A stretch of DNA of 64,000 nucleotides, from contig NC_073305.1 in assembly GCF_027595985.1 (NCBI RefSeq), positions 121,180,114 to 121,244,113 on the forward strand. The letters run 5' to 3'. The position numbers and the translations under genes were made by a program. Positions 23,098 to 36,975 of the stretch are shown in pieces. Within the stretch, counting starts at the first letter, position 1; every line of letters starts with the position of its first letter. The stretch comes from Sorex araneus. Its lineage: Eukaryota > Chordata > Mammalia > Eulipotyphla > Soricidae. Below the pieces are notes generated by a model. It had not been told where the DNA came from. It did not search any database and was given only the letters and a program-made list of their open reading frames with translations.

Positions 23098-25914
23098 GTC
23101 AATGTTTGCTCTAAGGTAACAGTTTCAACTAATATTTTGTATAGATAGTTCTGATAAAATGAATAATGGAAAATTCTTAAATAAGTCATGTGGTATTACT
23201 TGGTTAGTGGATGGATTTTTTACATTGATTTTTGTAAACTGCTATTTAATTTGTACAAGTCAAAATCATTCAAGTTATAATATTTATAGTCTAGGCTTTA
23301 CATATATAGAATAAATGATTTCCATCTAATAAGAAATCTTATGTGTCTTTGAGCCCACCACTCCCTAGATACTGTTGCTCTACAGTCTACTGCCTACCAA
23401 AGACCTTATTTGAAAGGATTAAGCTCAAGAGATTTCAGCATTTCTTATGTCTGCAAACACTTTCTTTTCTCTCAAGTGATTTATTAAAGGGGAAATCAGA
23501 TTGACTTTAGTGAAATATATTCTATATTTCCTGAGGACAGCATTTTGTCCCATATAAAAACTCTTAAGCAGAATCACACTTTCAAACTGGATTCTGGACA
23601 TGTGAATAAATCCCATTACTCAGTAATAGGATTTGTCTGCACACCTCCTGTGCACTCCTTTGGTAACTAAAAAGTTCTTCACAGTGGGATGTTCTTTTTT
23701 TCAAAAAAGTATACTCTGGCATCTGTCTAAATAATTTCACTCAATGATGCATTTGTTTCATTTAAAGTCTTCAAGAGGGTAAGACTAGTGGTTGACAAAA
23801 TTCTTGACTAAGATAAGTATTCAGCCTTATTTCACCAAATGTGATACCTTGAAGTTAGCCTTTTCTAGTTAAGAACCATCATGCAATCATTTGCATAGTA
23901 ACTTGTGGATGAAACCAAACAGCTGTGTTCTTAGAAGACACATTAGTTACCGCCATGTAGACTGCCTCCAGTTTGTGGTGATAGGACTATTTAAGGGTAC
24001 ATTGTAACTATAAAAAGAAGTTTGCAAAAGTGGAAATACTGCTAAGAATTTGGTAATAGAAATTTTGTAATTTTGGTAGAAAAACATAGCGTGCTCCCGT
24101 TTTTAGGTCAGAGAGATAATTCACACTATTAAGGACATCTTATTAAAACTAGTCATTATTGAATGTAGCTGGGGAAAAGTCCAAAGCGTTGTTTTTTTTT
24201 TTAAGAGAATCTATGTATACTTTGATCTTCATTCCTGGTTACTATATAAGTTGTACCAGGTCTTCCCTCAATATATTTTCTTTCTACCCATATCAGTATA
24301 GTTTACTAATTATAATACTAACAAGTTGTAGAAATTATTTAACTTTACCATGTTCCTCCAGTTTATCTGAAATCCTTGAAAACTGTTTTCAAGGAAGACA
24401 CTGTTATTTTACTGTTTTAGAAAGCATGATTGATCTTGGAATGACTTTCAATCTGCAAAAACCAGTTTGTGAGTAAGAGTTGGGATTAAAATCCAGATTG
24501 AATGCCAATACCACTTACTTTCATCACAGAATGCTACACCTATCATCGGTGTTTATTTGGTGTTATTGATTTAATGTAGCACACAGATTCAAAAAAATAA
24601 TTGCAGTTTAAATACTTTTTGGGTGTTTATTGAATGCTCTCTTACTCCAAATTCTATATTTTTAATTTCAAAGTTATATGGAACCCCGCCACTCAAATGG
24701 TGCAGTGGCAATTAAATTGTATTACTTATATATTCTTTGAAAACTGCTCACTGTTTTATTGATTGACATTGCCTGTACATGTCAATCTACAGCAAACAAG
24801 AATAATTTTTGATATTAAACTTGCTATTGCTGAATGATGCTTGAGAAATAAACTAAAATATAGCTTCATCTTCTGTATTTTATGTTTTATACTTCTTATT
24901 TCTTCTTGTAGAAAATTTATGTTTCTCAAATGAGCCGAAATATTAGTACATTTAATTATTTTAATTAAATAATCCTCCCTATGATATTAAACTGTTTATA
25001 GAGACAAAACAAATAATATTAATTTTACACAGAGCTATATAACATTTAAAACAATATCTGTATATAAAATTACTAAGTTATAAGTAGCTCTTTTATGCAC
25101 CACACCAAAAAATACCAATTTCAGAAACATATGAGAGATGGTATCTGAAACTCTCAGGATTTACAATAAAATATCAGAACAAATCTGACTAAACTCATAA
25201 ACATCCCAACCAATATTTTCATTTTAAGAAAAATTAAAAGTAGATGATAGCAGAAGTGAAAATCACACATTTCGAAGGAAGTAAAATATTAATAGCAAAA
25301 TTTATTTTAAATTAAAAAATGGAGAATTAAATAATATATAAAGATTCTTCTAAGGAACACATGTGGTACAGAATACCTTTTTAAAAAGTAGCTCTCTTTT
25401 TCAATTACAGAATCTCTATTATCATTAATGGTAAAATGACACATGACCAGCAAGATCAGTAGGAAACATAATACACCCAAAACAAAAAGCAAAACAAAAA
25501 AGGAAAAACACTTTAAAAGGAAGAAACAGAATATAGTACTAATTGGCAACTGTGTTTGAGTGAGACTATCTTCTACCAGAAGATACTAGTAAAGTTATAT
25601 AATGATGAGCAGCAATCACAACTTTTATGAGAAAGATAAATAAGGTTACATAGTTGAGTAAATTGCCAAAGAAACCTACTTATTTCTTTGAACATTGATA
25701 ACAATCACTAAGTACCGTGAAACAGGACCAAACCATAGTTTTCCAGGGATTTTATCCTAGGAATGGTGTGAGAAAAAGAGGAATTTGTCCATATTTCCCC
25801 CCTTCTAATACCTTCATCTTATATGCTACCTTAAGAAGTAAGTGAGGGACAAGTGAGAAAGCAGTATACTATTACCCCTCATTCTATCTTTCACAAGACA
25901 CACAGTTTAGCAAT
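23098..25914. other. Unique intergenic DNA
   Basis: No gene or repeat recognised. 23340-24020 is somewhat less AT-biased and has an ATTTGCATA octamer-like site near 23890. Chance open frames reach 105 codons (24159-24476) without a recognisable domain. Confidence 0.6.
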
Positions 25915-26270
25915 AGAGAGGATAAATTCCTGTTTTATATAACAACATAGGTGAAACTTGAGGTAGTCATGCTATATGAAGAACATAAGAAAATAAAAGT
26001 CAACTACAGGTGAGTTAAGTTCATATGTGGAATATGAATAACAAAAGAAAATAAACTGGTAAATAAAATCAGTGTTAACTCTTTGATTCAGATAAAGACC
26101 TCATGTTTACCAAACAGGAAGGTTAGGGGTGCGAGAGAAATAAAGAGAGATGCTTGGTGATAGGATGGCACTGAATCTTTGATAATGGATATGGTGAGTC
26201 ACACACAAATATAAGTGTAAAGCTAAACCCCTTAAATTCCATATTTTTTAAACAAATGACAAATTATTTT
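25915..26270 (+). mobile_element. Old L1 3' end
   Basis: 'gtagtcatgctatatgaagaacataag' and 'ttcatatgtggaatatgaataac' match the end of old mammalian L1 ORF2. A G-rich 3' UTR-like stretch follows ('aggaaggttaggggtgcgagag'). Strongly decayed. Confidence 0.65.
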
Positions 26271-26590
26271 TTAAAAATCAATTAGATTTTGCCTGAAAGA
26301 AACAGAAGCAAGTGTTAGCAAATATATATGTTTAAAACAACGCTACAGAAATTATGAACTTTAAATCATATTGATCAAAACAAACTCTCATTAAATAAAC
26401 TGAAGAAAACAGATCAAGATACATTACTAAAACTGAAAACAGAAAGAAAAGAAACACATTTAATTAGGAAAGAATAGAACTTCAGAGAAATACAGAATAT
26501 AACAAAATTTTGTACATAAGAATAGATTGCAAAGTTGATTTAATTTTCAAAAACTTAATTATCAAGCCACCTGTATTTGATAGTCTTATG
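26271..26590. other. Unique intergenic DNA
   Basis: Nothing recognised. Confidence 0.6.
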
Positions 26591-26604
26591 AAAGTACTTA
26601 TGGT

Positions 26605-26774
26605 GGGGCTGGAGTGGGAGCACAATGGGTAGGGCATTTGCCTTGTATGTGGCAGATGCAAGTTCGATTCCCAGCATCCCATGTGGTCCCCTGAACACTG
26701 CCAGGAGTAATTCCTGAGTGCAGAGCCAAGAGTAATCCCTGTGTCTCGCCGGGTGTGACCCAAAAAGAAAAAAA
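26605..26774 (+). mobile_element. SINE with perfect 14-bp TSD
   Basis: Complete copy from 'ggggctggagtgggagcacaatgggtaggg' to 'gggtgtgacccaaaaag' and an A tail. AAAGTACTTATGGT flanks it at 26591-26604 and 26775-26788. Head A and B boxes are readable. Confidence 0.95.
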
Positions 26775-26788
26775 AAAGTACTTATGGT

Positions 26789-27382
26789 CTCTAACTGTTC
26801 TCCCTTCTTTATGTAAAAAATAAATAAAAAAAACAAAAAAACGCGAAAATAAAAAAGAAAGCCAAACACCTGTCAATATTTTCTAAATAAAATGTTTCTT
26901 TTGTGGGACTTATTAACTCTGGATTTTTTTTTAGGTTTGCTAGAAGCTCTCCTTAAAATCTTACCTCAGAAACATTACTTGGTTTCTGAAATAGTCTGAC
27001 AGTTAAATTTCAGTTCATGATAAAAGAATATTTTTCAATCAGACATATTAATATGAAATTAGTAGGATAGTTTTGATCAATACCAGTGACTTTGTCCATA
27101 AAGTCATATTTAGAGCATTACCCCTCTAAGAATTATATTTTAATCATGCCTATTTTGACCTATTATGTTAAATTTATATGTTTTAAAAACAATATTTGAC
27201 TTCCTAAATACATTTTTCTCACCTCCTCTTATTTTTTTCAGGCTTGGATAATATGCTAGATCAATGAGAATGAATTTTATCAGCTTTTCTTAGTATATGT
27301 GCAAAGCTCAGACTATGTTTTTCTTGTAACTAAAAAGTTCTTTGCAACTGAAAAATCCTGTGACTTTGTGACTGATAACTTA
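26789..27382. other. Unique intergenic DNA
   Basis: Nothing recognised apart from A-rich runs near 26815-26860. Confidence 0.6.
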
Positions 27383-27470
27383 CTTTATTTGTTTTGTTTT
27401 GTTTTGGTACCCAGTGTTAGTCAGGGATTATTTCTGGCTCTACACTCAGGGACCACAGACACAGATGTTC
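27383..27470 (-). mobile_element. SINE fragment
   Basis: 'ttttggtacccagtgttagtcagggattatttctggctctacactcaggg' is the reversed body end of the SINE. The head half is absent. Confidence 0.65.
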
Positions 27471-28165
27471 TATTCTTTCTTATTTCACTGAACTTGGTAC
27501 TTATAACAAGTCTGGCTAGAGATCAATAAATCCATATGTATTTGTTAAATGAATTTATTAAATTTTAGAACTAATTTGAAAATATAATACAGGTGATAAG
27601 ATGATTGCCTAAAATAAAGACTGTAGTATAATGTAGCTAAGTAGCCAAGTCCAAAGCCAGTTACAGGTGCAGACACAAAAGGTTAAGTTTTCTGTGTCTT
27701 TCATACAAGGCCAAAAATAAGAGAGTCAAATCTTTAGGAGGGAATAGAAATTTTGTTTATTTCAGAGTGATTTTCTTAAAATGAAGTTGAGAATATCAAC
27801 TTCAAGACTAGAATTCAAAATCTAGTGATTCCCATGTGTTTCTATTTAAGCAATGAAACTCATCTATTTATCAAAAAAATTGTTATCTTCCATTTTTTAG
27901 TTTCAGGTAGTCATTATTTTCTTTGCCTGTAACAGAAGAAAATTTTTGAGGATGAATATAACAGGTCCTTCAATCAAGGAAATAGACTTGACATGACTTT
28001 CTAACATTATTTATCATATTTAGATATTTTTTCTTTGTAAAATGGGAATGGTAACAGCCATAAGCTCTTAGATTATTGTTAGTGGACATGAATTTAGAGT
28101 CTGGCATAATTTTATTGAATAATAGTTGTTTTGTCTCTTGTACAGCTCTTTGTTCTGAATACAGT
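27471..28165. other. Unique intergenic DNA
   Basis: Nothing recognised. Confidence 0.6.
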
Positions 28166-28181
28166 ACATTAAGCTTTCTTC

Positions 28182-28356
28182 TTTTTGGGGGGAGGGGTGG
28201 GGTCACACCTGGTATTGCACAGGGCTTACTCCTCTCTCTGCATTCAGGAATTACTCCTGGCGGTTCTCGGGCTACCATATGGGATTCTGGGAATCGAACC
28301 CAGGTCAGCCGCGTGCAAGCCAAATGCCCTTCCTGCTGTGCTATTGCTCCAGTCCC
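28182..28356 (-). mobile_element. SINE with TSD
   Basis: Reverse copy: 'ggtcacacctggtattgcac' through 'gaacccaggtcagccgcgtgc' to 'ttgctccagtccc'. ACATTAAGCTTT (28166-28177) and ACATTTAGCTTT (28357-28368) form a TSD with one difference. Confidence 0.9.
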
Positions 28357-28454
28357 ACATTTAGCTTTTTTTTTTTTTATAAAATTATCACCATCATTTA
28401 GAGATAATAAAACTGAAGGGATTCAACAAAATTAAAAAAAAACTGAAGGGAAAA

Positions 28455-28545
28455 AAACTAAGTCTGGCTCTAGGAATATAACTCAGGTGCAGTGCACATG
28501 CCTTTCAAGGTAGAGCTCTATTCCCAGTGTCCAAACCCAAAACAG
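28455..28545 (+). mobile_element. Possible other tRNA-like SINE remnant
   Basis: 'ggctctaggaatataactcaggtgcagtgcacatgcctttcaagg' followed by 'agctctattcccagtgtcc' has the spacing of a tRNA A box and B box. It differs from the main SINE head. No tail or TSD is visible. Confidence 0.4.
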
Positions 28546-30489
28546 TATGCTAAGTAACATTTTAGTCATTTAATTTAAAATCCTTATGTAAAATAAGCAC
28601 TTTACATTTTACCTTTGACAGTATTATTTTGATGCTCTTTAACATAACTTGAGCTACATTGATCTTTTTGCATAAATGCTTCACCATCATCCCATTTATC
28701 AAGATCACTTCGTTTTAAAATTCTGATTATCCCTCATTTATCTTCCTTAACTTTTGGTTGTAGTTTTTCTCTATGTCATCAATCCCTAAAGTCTCAATAA
28801 GAATAGTGGGAGAAGTTTAATACAGTAGACTGATTTTATTGCCATGATTCTGACATCCCTGAGTTGGAATTTGGCACCATAATTTAGAAGGAGTACAGTT
28901 TTGGTCAGAATTTTGTTATTGGCCCAAAATATTTAAGACACAACTTTCCTTTATAAGATTTAAGGAGATAATCATAGAAGTTGGTGGGAGGGATGAATGA
29001 TTAGTTGGTGACGAATGCTCAATAAGAAACTTCATGTCAAACACTTATGTTATTTGTTGCCTAATAGATATTTCTTTAGCTTTAGTTTATTAATGTTTCT
29101 GCTAGTCAATGAGACTCTCTTAATAGAACTCTTATACTTTGCTGTTTGAAGTCATTTGGAACATAGTCTTCAATTATCAAATAAATAATTGACACAAAGT
29201 TAAGCATGAAGACCAGTACTCTAATTAAACCCCCTGCTCTCTGCATTTCTGAAAATTTCTTATAATTTTTTATATCTTTGTTATTGACATGAAACTTAGG
29301 CGAATATTACCTCTTAGTCATCATCTTCTCTAAGTTTGAACATTAATGGTGTTTTACAGCTTTTCTCTTCTCTGTTTTGTAAAAAATACAAAAATACAGT
29401 ATGAAACAAAGAGAAAAAATTCAGAGCAACAGATTAAAAGAGGGATTTTTCAGATTGCTGATTATTATTTAACTCTAAGAAAAGGCAACTGTGAGGTACA
29501 TATTCACACACACAAACACACATGCACATGCAAAATACATATTCAAGTAAAATCCAAAATTTACCATATATTTTGGAGATCAAACGTATCATTCTACTCT
29601 CAGGCACTTAGGCATTTTCTATAAAGAGAGCAGTGGCATCATATTCTCTAAATAGTTCATTTATAATCATTTATTTGCTTTTGTAATATCTTGACATCTG
29701 ACTTGTTGGAGGTAGAAATCAACACAATACAGTGAAAGTCAAAAGGAATGTAATGATTTAGATGAATAAACAGAAAGGAGTGTTATTTGAGGTTAATAGG
29801 TACGATATGTGTGGAAAATTGCATGTATTGGAAAATTGCATGTATGATGGGATACTTGTGTATCAGTAATAGTTTATGACAAATACCACCCTAGGAAGCT
29901 GAACACCAGAATGAACAATTATATTTGCTCTTTTTAAATTTATTAATCACATAAAATGTCTCTTTTTTTTCTAGTTGATAGTATTGTTTTAAAAGGTAAA
30001 TTTATGCTTTTTTTACAAAAGTCATAAAACTTGTACTAAGCGTTTTGGGTTGATTTCTATTTGTGTATGCAACTAACTCTTTAGAAACTGCGTTAGCAAA
30101 TAGATTTCAACCTTTCTGGACAGGAATACAGCTCATCTGCAAATACAGATATTGTTTTGTAAGGTTGTCTTCAAGCTTCTATTCCTAAGTGAGATCCTTT
30201 GGAAAAAAGCGAATGATGGTCTTAATAACTTTGATAATGTTGACATTGTCAAGCTACTTTTAGAAAGATTAAACTTTAATAAAGCAAGAACAATATTTGT
30301 AAAATTTATTATGCCTTTTTTCCACTTCATTGTTTTCATTTGGTAGAGAATATATTCATAGTATTAAAAAAATATGATGAAAACCTGAGCTCCTAAATCA
30401 CAAAATGAACCTACATTTATCTAGAGAAAACAAACATGAAGAATAGAAACCAGAAAAGTGCAAATCGGTTTTAAAAATACAGTTTTAAA
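28546..30489. other. Unique intergenic DNA
   Basis: No gene or repeat recognised. A short CA-rich patch lies at 29506-29533. Confidence 0.6.
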
Positions 30490-31560
30490 TAGCTATCAAA
30501 TGCAGTGCACGCTCCATAAACTGCAGACGGCTTCTTGAATAAAATATGAGGACGTGTAGCTCTGTGACTATCTATCTCAGTTAGTTAAAGAAAAAATTCT
30601 GAAGAAAATTTCTAAATAGGCCATATACTATCTGCAAAGGAATAAACAAAGTAGCCAGCAGTGACACTGTTTGCTTTTCATGCGGTGGAACTGTGTGCAA
30701 ATACAAGGCCTAACAAATGTCAGCTCCTCATTTGCAAATGAAGATGTAAAAGGAAATGTCGGTGACAGTACATGCAGCAGTTCATATTTGAAGTTTGGCA
30801 CAGTGAACTGACAGCCACAGAGGAGCTGCAGTGGCCTAATCCTTTCTTTCCGCCTTCTAGCAATGATAGTCAGGAAAGGAGGGTGGAGGTGGGGAGGGAG
30901 TTAATAAATATGTGATGAGGAAAAGCTGTGGAAGAATGGCATATCTTCTCCTCTGCAAGAACTCATCTTCAGAGATAATTAACTAGGTGACAACATACAA
31001 TGTGCCATTAACAACAGCATTCAAATCATTTTCTGGACTTAAGTACAGTTTTAAGCCGCTTATCAGATTTTCATTTCTGAATCCATTCAGCTGTCAGGCT
31101 TACATCCTGGCTCTTTATTGAAGCTCACATGGGAATCCAAAACCTTCTCATTTTCTATACAGATTCATTTCAGAATCAATTAGAGTTGGTGGCAGCCTTG
31201 TCCTTGTGTGCAAAGGGGATTAGCTGGGCACTTGCTCAGCTGAATCTACCTCTGAATGTACATTCACCCTTCCGTTGAGAATGAGCTTCCTCCCCTCTTC
31301 TAGAGGACTCTTCAGCAATTGAACTGCTTTAGACAACAGATGGCAGATAATCACTCGAACAGCCTTCAATTTTGTCAGGAACGGAAAAGTGATCGTCCAA
31401 CTCTCTCTTACAGTAGGTAAGAGACCTCTGGGCATTTGAAGCAGGCTCGGCTTTTAAAATAGGGAAATTCACAATTGGGCCCTCTTCCCTGGCAATCTCT
31501 TAGCAATGTCATCCTTGAGTCCTTGACTCTGACTCTTTCACATCAACTATTGGCAGATAT
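30490..31560. promoter_or_regulatory. Candidate conserved non-coding / enhancer block
   Basis: About 1 kb of repeat-free sequence with more balanced base composition than its flanks and no long ORF. It contains ATTTGCAAAT (an octamer-type POU site) at about 30730, TAATTAAC near 30980 (homeodomain-like), GGATTAGCTGGGCAC near 31220 and many complex words not found in repeats. This texture is typical of conserved developmental enhancers in gene deserts, but conservation cannot be seen from one sequence. It could also simply be old unique DNA. Confidence 0.4.
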
Positions 31561-33619
31561 TCCCCACATTTCTGTGTTCTCATTTCCCACCCAGCCTTGT
31601 CCCATTATGCTGGGACTTCTACTCTTTGAAATACTTATGCCTAAAAGAACTCTTGAATAATTAGCAAACACCTTCTTGTTGTTCTTTTCTAAAAGCACTG
31701 TCACATACTAAAGATAATATTTCCCTATCATGATGAATTTGCAGGTGAAATATTTTACTTGCATTCTAAATGTCAATAAGATTTTCTTTTAAGGACAGAC
31801 AGAATATGGACGTGGTCTTCCCGAACATACCTATTTATTTTTCTATTTTTCTTATTCGGCTCAATTAAACATAAGACAGAAATATTTTGTCACATTAATA
31901 TTGTTACATTGTAGTCTTTAGTTTTAAGACTCTGAAGTAGTTCGTGTCTTTAGTTTTAACATAAATAACAAATTAATTTTATCATAAAAACCAAGGTCAG
32001 TAATGTCCATTTTTATTGTCTGTGAGTTATGTCTCACAGCTATTTTAGTATTCTCTTATTTTCCTTCATATTTCATTATGAATACTTGCATTTTTTCACT
32101 AAACTTTTAATCTTAGAAAATTTGCAGCAGTTTCTATCTAAGAAATATGTTTGCCATGTTAATTTACACAACTGTGAACTTGTAATTAAAGACATATAAT
32201 AGATACAAATTAAAATATGCATAAACTATGCTCAGAGAGTTAAGTCATTGACGTCTTATAACATATAATTCCTATCTGTCCAGCTTCCTATCTGTCCCTT
32301 TTATCCCCTATATTACTGATTTAATCAAATCTAAGCTGCCACTGGTTTTAATAAGCAGCTTTATTTTATGCTATTATTAAGATTAAATGATCCCAGTTAA
32401 ATTATGACAAAACGTTTTCCTCTTTATAGTGAAAGATATTCTATACCACATATATATAAAAATGTCTTATGTGTTATATCAAAGGAAAACGTAAAAATTA
32501 ATTGGTTAAGTTGTTCCTAGAATTTGTATTTTATCAAAAACCTACCTTTTGAGTGACAAAAAATTTTGGTGCTTATATCAGGTTTAAAGGGTTTTTTAAA
32601 AATATTTTTCTGTACTATGAATCAAAAGTGCTATAGTATCAGAACAGCATATTACAAAAGACTATCACTATTTTCTCTGATTGTTTCTGGCACTCTAACA
32701 TCATTTTCTTCATCTTAAGAAAAGATGCCACTGAAGTTTTCAGACCCCAAATTGCACTTTCTTTCTTAAATAATAGTACCTTAACACCTGAAAAATTTTG
32801 TTACTGTAGTTGTCCAAAACCACAGCAGGATTAGTAATCATTTTTTTTCAATTGCAGGAAAGGACAATTATGTCACTATGACATATGGTAAAGATGTCTT
32901 ATAAATTGCTGTTGGTAGAATATAACATGTGTTTACATTTCAGACATATTAAAAAAATATAATAACTGACTAACTGAAAACCAAGGATCATATACAAAAA
33001 TATGAGTATACTTTTTATTCTTAGTATTATTAAAGATATATTAAATGTTAGAAGTATTTATAAACCAATATCCAGGTGATTTAAGAACTATTTAGCAAAC
33101 ATATTACCTTTGTGACACACCATTTTGTACTCTTAGGATTGGAGCTGCATTTCTTATGCTGATTATTTTTTCAATAATTAATTTCCCAGATCTCCAAAAG
33201 AAGTAGAAAGTAGAAAACACAACTCAGATTAGTCAATATATCAGGAATGTTACAATAACTTTAGAGGTGTTATTCATAGGGGTTCCTTTCCTCTGCTGCA
33301 AGATAAATTGGTAATTTCTATTAAGGTATAGCAGAATAGCTCTAGAAGCCTTCTGTATTATATAATTCACTGCCCTTATATTACCACCATTTCTATTCTT
33401 CACGACATTTCCTGCAGATTTATGTAAAGGAAATGGGGCAGCCAAATTTAATTTCTTCTGTTTGATAATACTTTAATGCCAATCTCACATTTGATTGACA
33501 GTTTAATAGGATATGGGAATATTGAACAGCATTGTTATTTCAAAGTTAAACAGTATTATTTCCTATATATTTTAAACTCAAGTGCTATTATTATTATGAT
33601 TGTTATTTTTAATTTTGAG
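31561..33619. other. Unique intergenic DNA
   Basis: AT-rich with no recognisable gene or repeat. Confidence 0.6.
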
Positions 33620-33775
33620 GAAAAGCTTAGGTAGGCCACATCTGGTGATATTCAGGGGCTATATCTGGCCATGTGCTCAGGGGTAATCCTTGCAGTGCTC
33701 AGAGGACCATAGTCTATGATGGGTTGGCTTAATGAAAATCGAGTGCCTTAACCCCTATATTATCATTCTGGTGCC
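33620..33775 (-). mobile_element. Decayed SINE
   Basis: 'ggccacatctggtgatattcaggggc', 'gctcaggggtaatccttgcagtgctcagaggaccat' and a final 'tatcattctggtgcc' are the reverse of the SINE. Confidence 0.75.
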
Positions 33776-33959
33776 TTAAGTGTTACATACTCTTAGCCAT
33801 CAGTTATAATTGTATTTAGGGTTTTATGGTGTTGGGCATGCTCATACATGCGAACCAGGTACTCTACTACTGAGCTATGTATCAATTTATTATTCTACTC
33901 ACTTTTTGATGGAGATGTATTATCTTGGTAGAAATATCTTTATATATTTTTCTATAATT

Positions 33960-34052
33960 TGTGCTCAGGATGGCATATGAGGTGCCAGAGATCAAACTCA
34001 GGTCAGATATGGGCAATTAAGCACCCTACCCACAATATTTTCTATCCCCATC
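33960..34052 (-). mobile_element. SINE fragment
   Basis: 'gtgctcaggatggcatatgaggtgccagagatcaaactcaggtc' is the reversed middle and head of the SINE. The body end is missing. Confidence 0.65.
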
Positions 34053-34209
34053 CTAATGCATCTACTTAAAAAATGGAATCAGTGAGATAAATAGTTTATG
34101 AAATTGTTCATGATTGACTTTCAGTTATATAATATGCCATCAGTTGTTTCTTCACCAGTGTACATTTCCCACCACCAAGGTCCCCAGTTTCCATCCTGTC
34201 CCTCATGCC

Positions 34210-34325
34210 CAAGCACTCCTCCTCCTCCTTTTTCTCCTCCTCCTCCTCCTCCTCCTCCTCCTCTTCCTCCTCCTCTTTCTCCTTTTCTTCCTCCTCCTTC
34301 TCCTCCTTCTCCTCCTCCTCCTGCT
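34210..34325 (+). repeat. (CCT)n tract
   Basis: About 115 bp of CCT with TTT and TCT interruptions replaces part of the L1 3' UTR. Reading frames here (poly-Pro, poly-Leu, poly-Arg) are artefacts. Confidence 0.95.
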
Positions 34326-35026
34326 CCTGTTCATGCCAGCATTAATTGCTCTTGTTCTTTTGGATGTGCAACAGTCTCTGTGGTGTGACATGATATTTTG
34401 TTGTTTAGATTTTCATCTCCTTGATTTTTTCATGTGCCTTTTGACCATTAGTTTTTTTTAGGCAATTTCTGTTCATTTTTCCTCCCCATTATTTGATTGG
34501 GTCAGATGCTTTTGTCTTGTGAAGTTTTACCGGAGCCTTATATATCTTGAATAACAACCACTTATCAGATGTGTATGGGGTGAATAATTTTTCCCATTTT
34601 GTGATGTTTCTGTATCTTGTTCAATGTTTCTTTATGAGGTGCAAAAGTTTCTTATTTTAGTGTAGTCCCACTTCTTTATCTTTGCTTTCACTTCCTTGGT
34701 TTTGGTATTTCATCAGCTTCAATGTCATAGAGGTTTCTGCCCACATTTTCCCCCATGAACCTTAGGTATTAAGGAATGGTATTGAGACATTTAATCCATT
34801 TTGTCTGACTTTTGTGCCTGGTGTTAGAAACAGGTATGAGTTATTTTTTTTTTTTTTTGCATGTAGCTTACCAATTTTTCCAGCACCACTTGTTGAGCGG
34901 GCTTTCCTTGCGTTACTTCATTTATTTTTACTACACTATCAAAGATAAGGTGATCATATATTTGAGGATTGTGTCAGAATATTATACTTTGTTCCATTGA
35001 TTTGTGGTTTCTCTTTATTCCAATAC

Positions 35027-35355
35027 TGTGGAGAGCCTCCACAGGACCGTGCTTCGTAAACACCTGTTTCTTGTTAATTTCACTGTGCTTCGAAAATAAC
35101 TCCTAATAAGAAAAAAGGATGTCCTGTCATGCCCACAAGGTGTAACTAGCCTATCAGCTGCAGACACTTGGGCGTAAACAAGCAGCGAGAGGTATATAAG
35201 GAGGGAAGCTGCCTAGCTAGTGGGATCCCCCTGGTTCCTCTTCCTTCGTCCTTTGTCCTTCGTCCATCCTTCATTCGTCCTCTTTTCCGTTTGCATGAGA
35301 AGGTCTCTTAATAAATCGCTGCAAGAAGAATCTCTGGGTTGCGTGTTATTTTACA
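35027..35355 (+). mobile_element. Solo LTR, class II-like endogenous retrovirus
   Basis: 329 bp beginning TG and ending CA, flanked by the 6-bp TSD CAATAC (35021-35026 and 35356-35361). A 6-bp TSD is typical of class II (beta-like) elements. The first 17 bases form a perfect inverted repeat TGTGGAG-AGC-CTCCACA. Promoter and end signals are present: TATATAAG at 35193-35200 and AATAAA at 35310-35315. No internal viral genes are present, so the provirus was lost by LTR-LTR recombination. It interrupts the old L1 cleanly. Family assignment is inferred from size, TSD length and signals only. Confidence 0.88.
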
Positions 35356-36169
35356 CAATACCATGCTGTTTTAATTACTACTGTTTGTAGTCCAGATTGA
35401 AGTTGGGAAGGTGATAACTCTCATCTTCTCCCTAGTGATTTCTTTAGCTATTTGCTAGGAAGTGGGTGAAGTGGGTGAGTTTTGTTCCACATGAATTTCA
35501 GGAGTGCTTGACTATTTATTTGAAAAATGTCATGGGTATGCTTATAGGGATTGCATCAAAACTGTATAATGTTTTGGGGAGTATTGCTACTTTGACAATG
35601 TCCGTTCTCCCGATCCGTGAGCCGGGAATGTGTTTCCATTTCCTCATGTCCTATTTTATTTCTTGAAGTAGTGTTTATAGTTTCATTTGTATAGGTCCTT
35701 CACCTTTTTAGTTAAGCTAATTGCAAGATTCTTGATTTTCTGAGGCACAAATGTGTGCGTTTGTGTGTGTATTTGTATGATTGTTTTTCAAATATCATTT
35801 TTTTCTCATACATTCTTTGTATACAGAAAAGTCAGGGACTTTTGTGTATTGATTTTGCAATCTGTCATTTTACTATACAAATCTGTCATTTCCAGGAGCG
35901 CTTTGTAGAGTGTTTACGGGTTTCTAACTATAGTATCATGTCATCTGCTGAGTGAAAGCTTGACTTCTTCCTTTCCTCTCTGATGCCCTAAATATATTTT
36001 TCTTGTTTAACTGCTAACACAACTACTTCTAATATGCCTGTATTGAATGGGAGTGGTGAGAATGATGCCTGCATTTTTTAAAGTACTAGTTAGATTGTGT
36101 TCACAGTTGTATTATAGTCCATGAAGCAGAAGCAGAATCATGCTACAGACGTGGATTTTTTTTTCCCAG

Positions 36170-36242
36170 TATTCGATTTGATTTGCAGTACCCTGCTATG
36201 CATGATTCCTGAGTACAGCCCTGAGAACTGCCAGATGTAAGA
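36170..36242 (+). mobile_element. SINE 3' fragment
   Basis: 'cagtaccctgctatgcatgattcctgagtacagccctgagaactgcc' resembles the SINE after the B box. Its tail runs directly into the GAAA tract. Confidence 0.55.

Positions 36243-36975
<733 letters not shown>

Larger units (their letters stand above)
34085..36080 (-). mobile_element. Old L1 (3' UTR to RT region), interrupted
   Basis: On the minus strand this is a decayed ORF2 with its 3' end at the left. Readable parts: 3' UTR ('cttcaccagtgtacatttcccaccacc', 34150), C-terminal region (34340-34990), RT thumb (35440-35660) and the RT active-site area near 35930, where F-x-A-D-D is still legible apart from an insertion. It is cut by a (CCT)n tract (34210-34325) and by a solo LTR (35027-35355). 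Divergence from the 4073-10530 element is large, so this copy is older. Confidence 0.85.

Noticed and set aside
30133..30346. Overlapping open frames of 64-68 codons on both strands
   Set aside because: Short, AT-rich, no domain, no codon bias and no splice context. They are chance frames in unique DNA.
34098..34461. Poly-Pro, poly-Leu and poly-Arg open frames
   Set aside because: Three phases of a (CCT)n tract inside an old L1.
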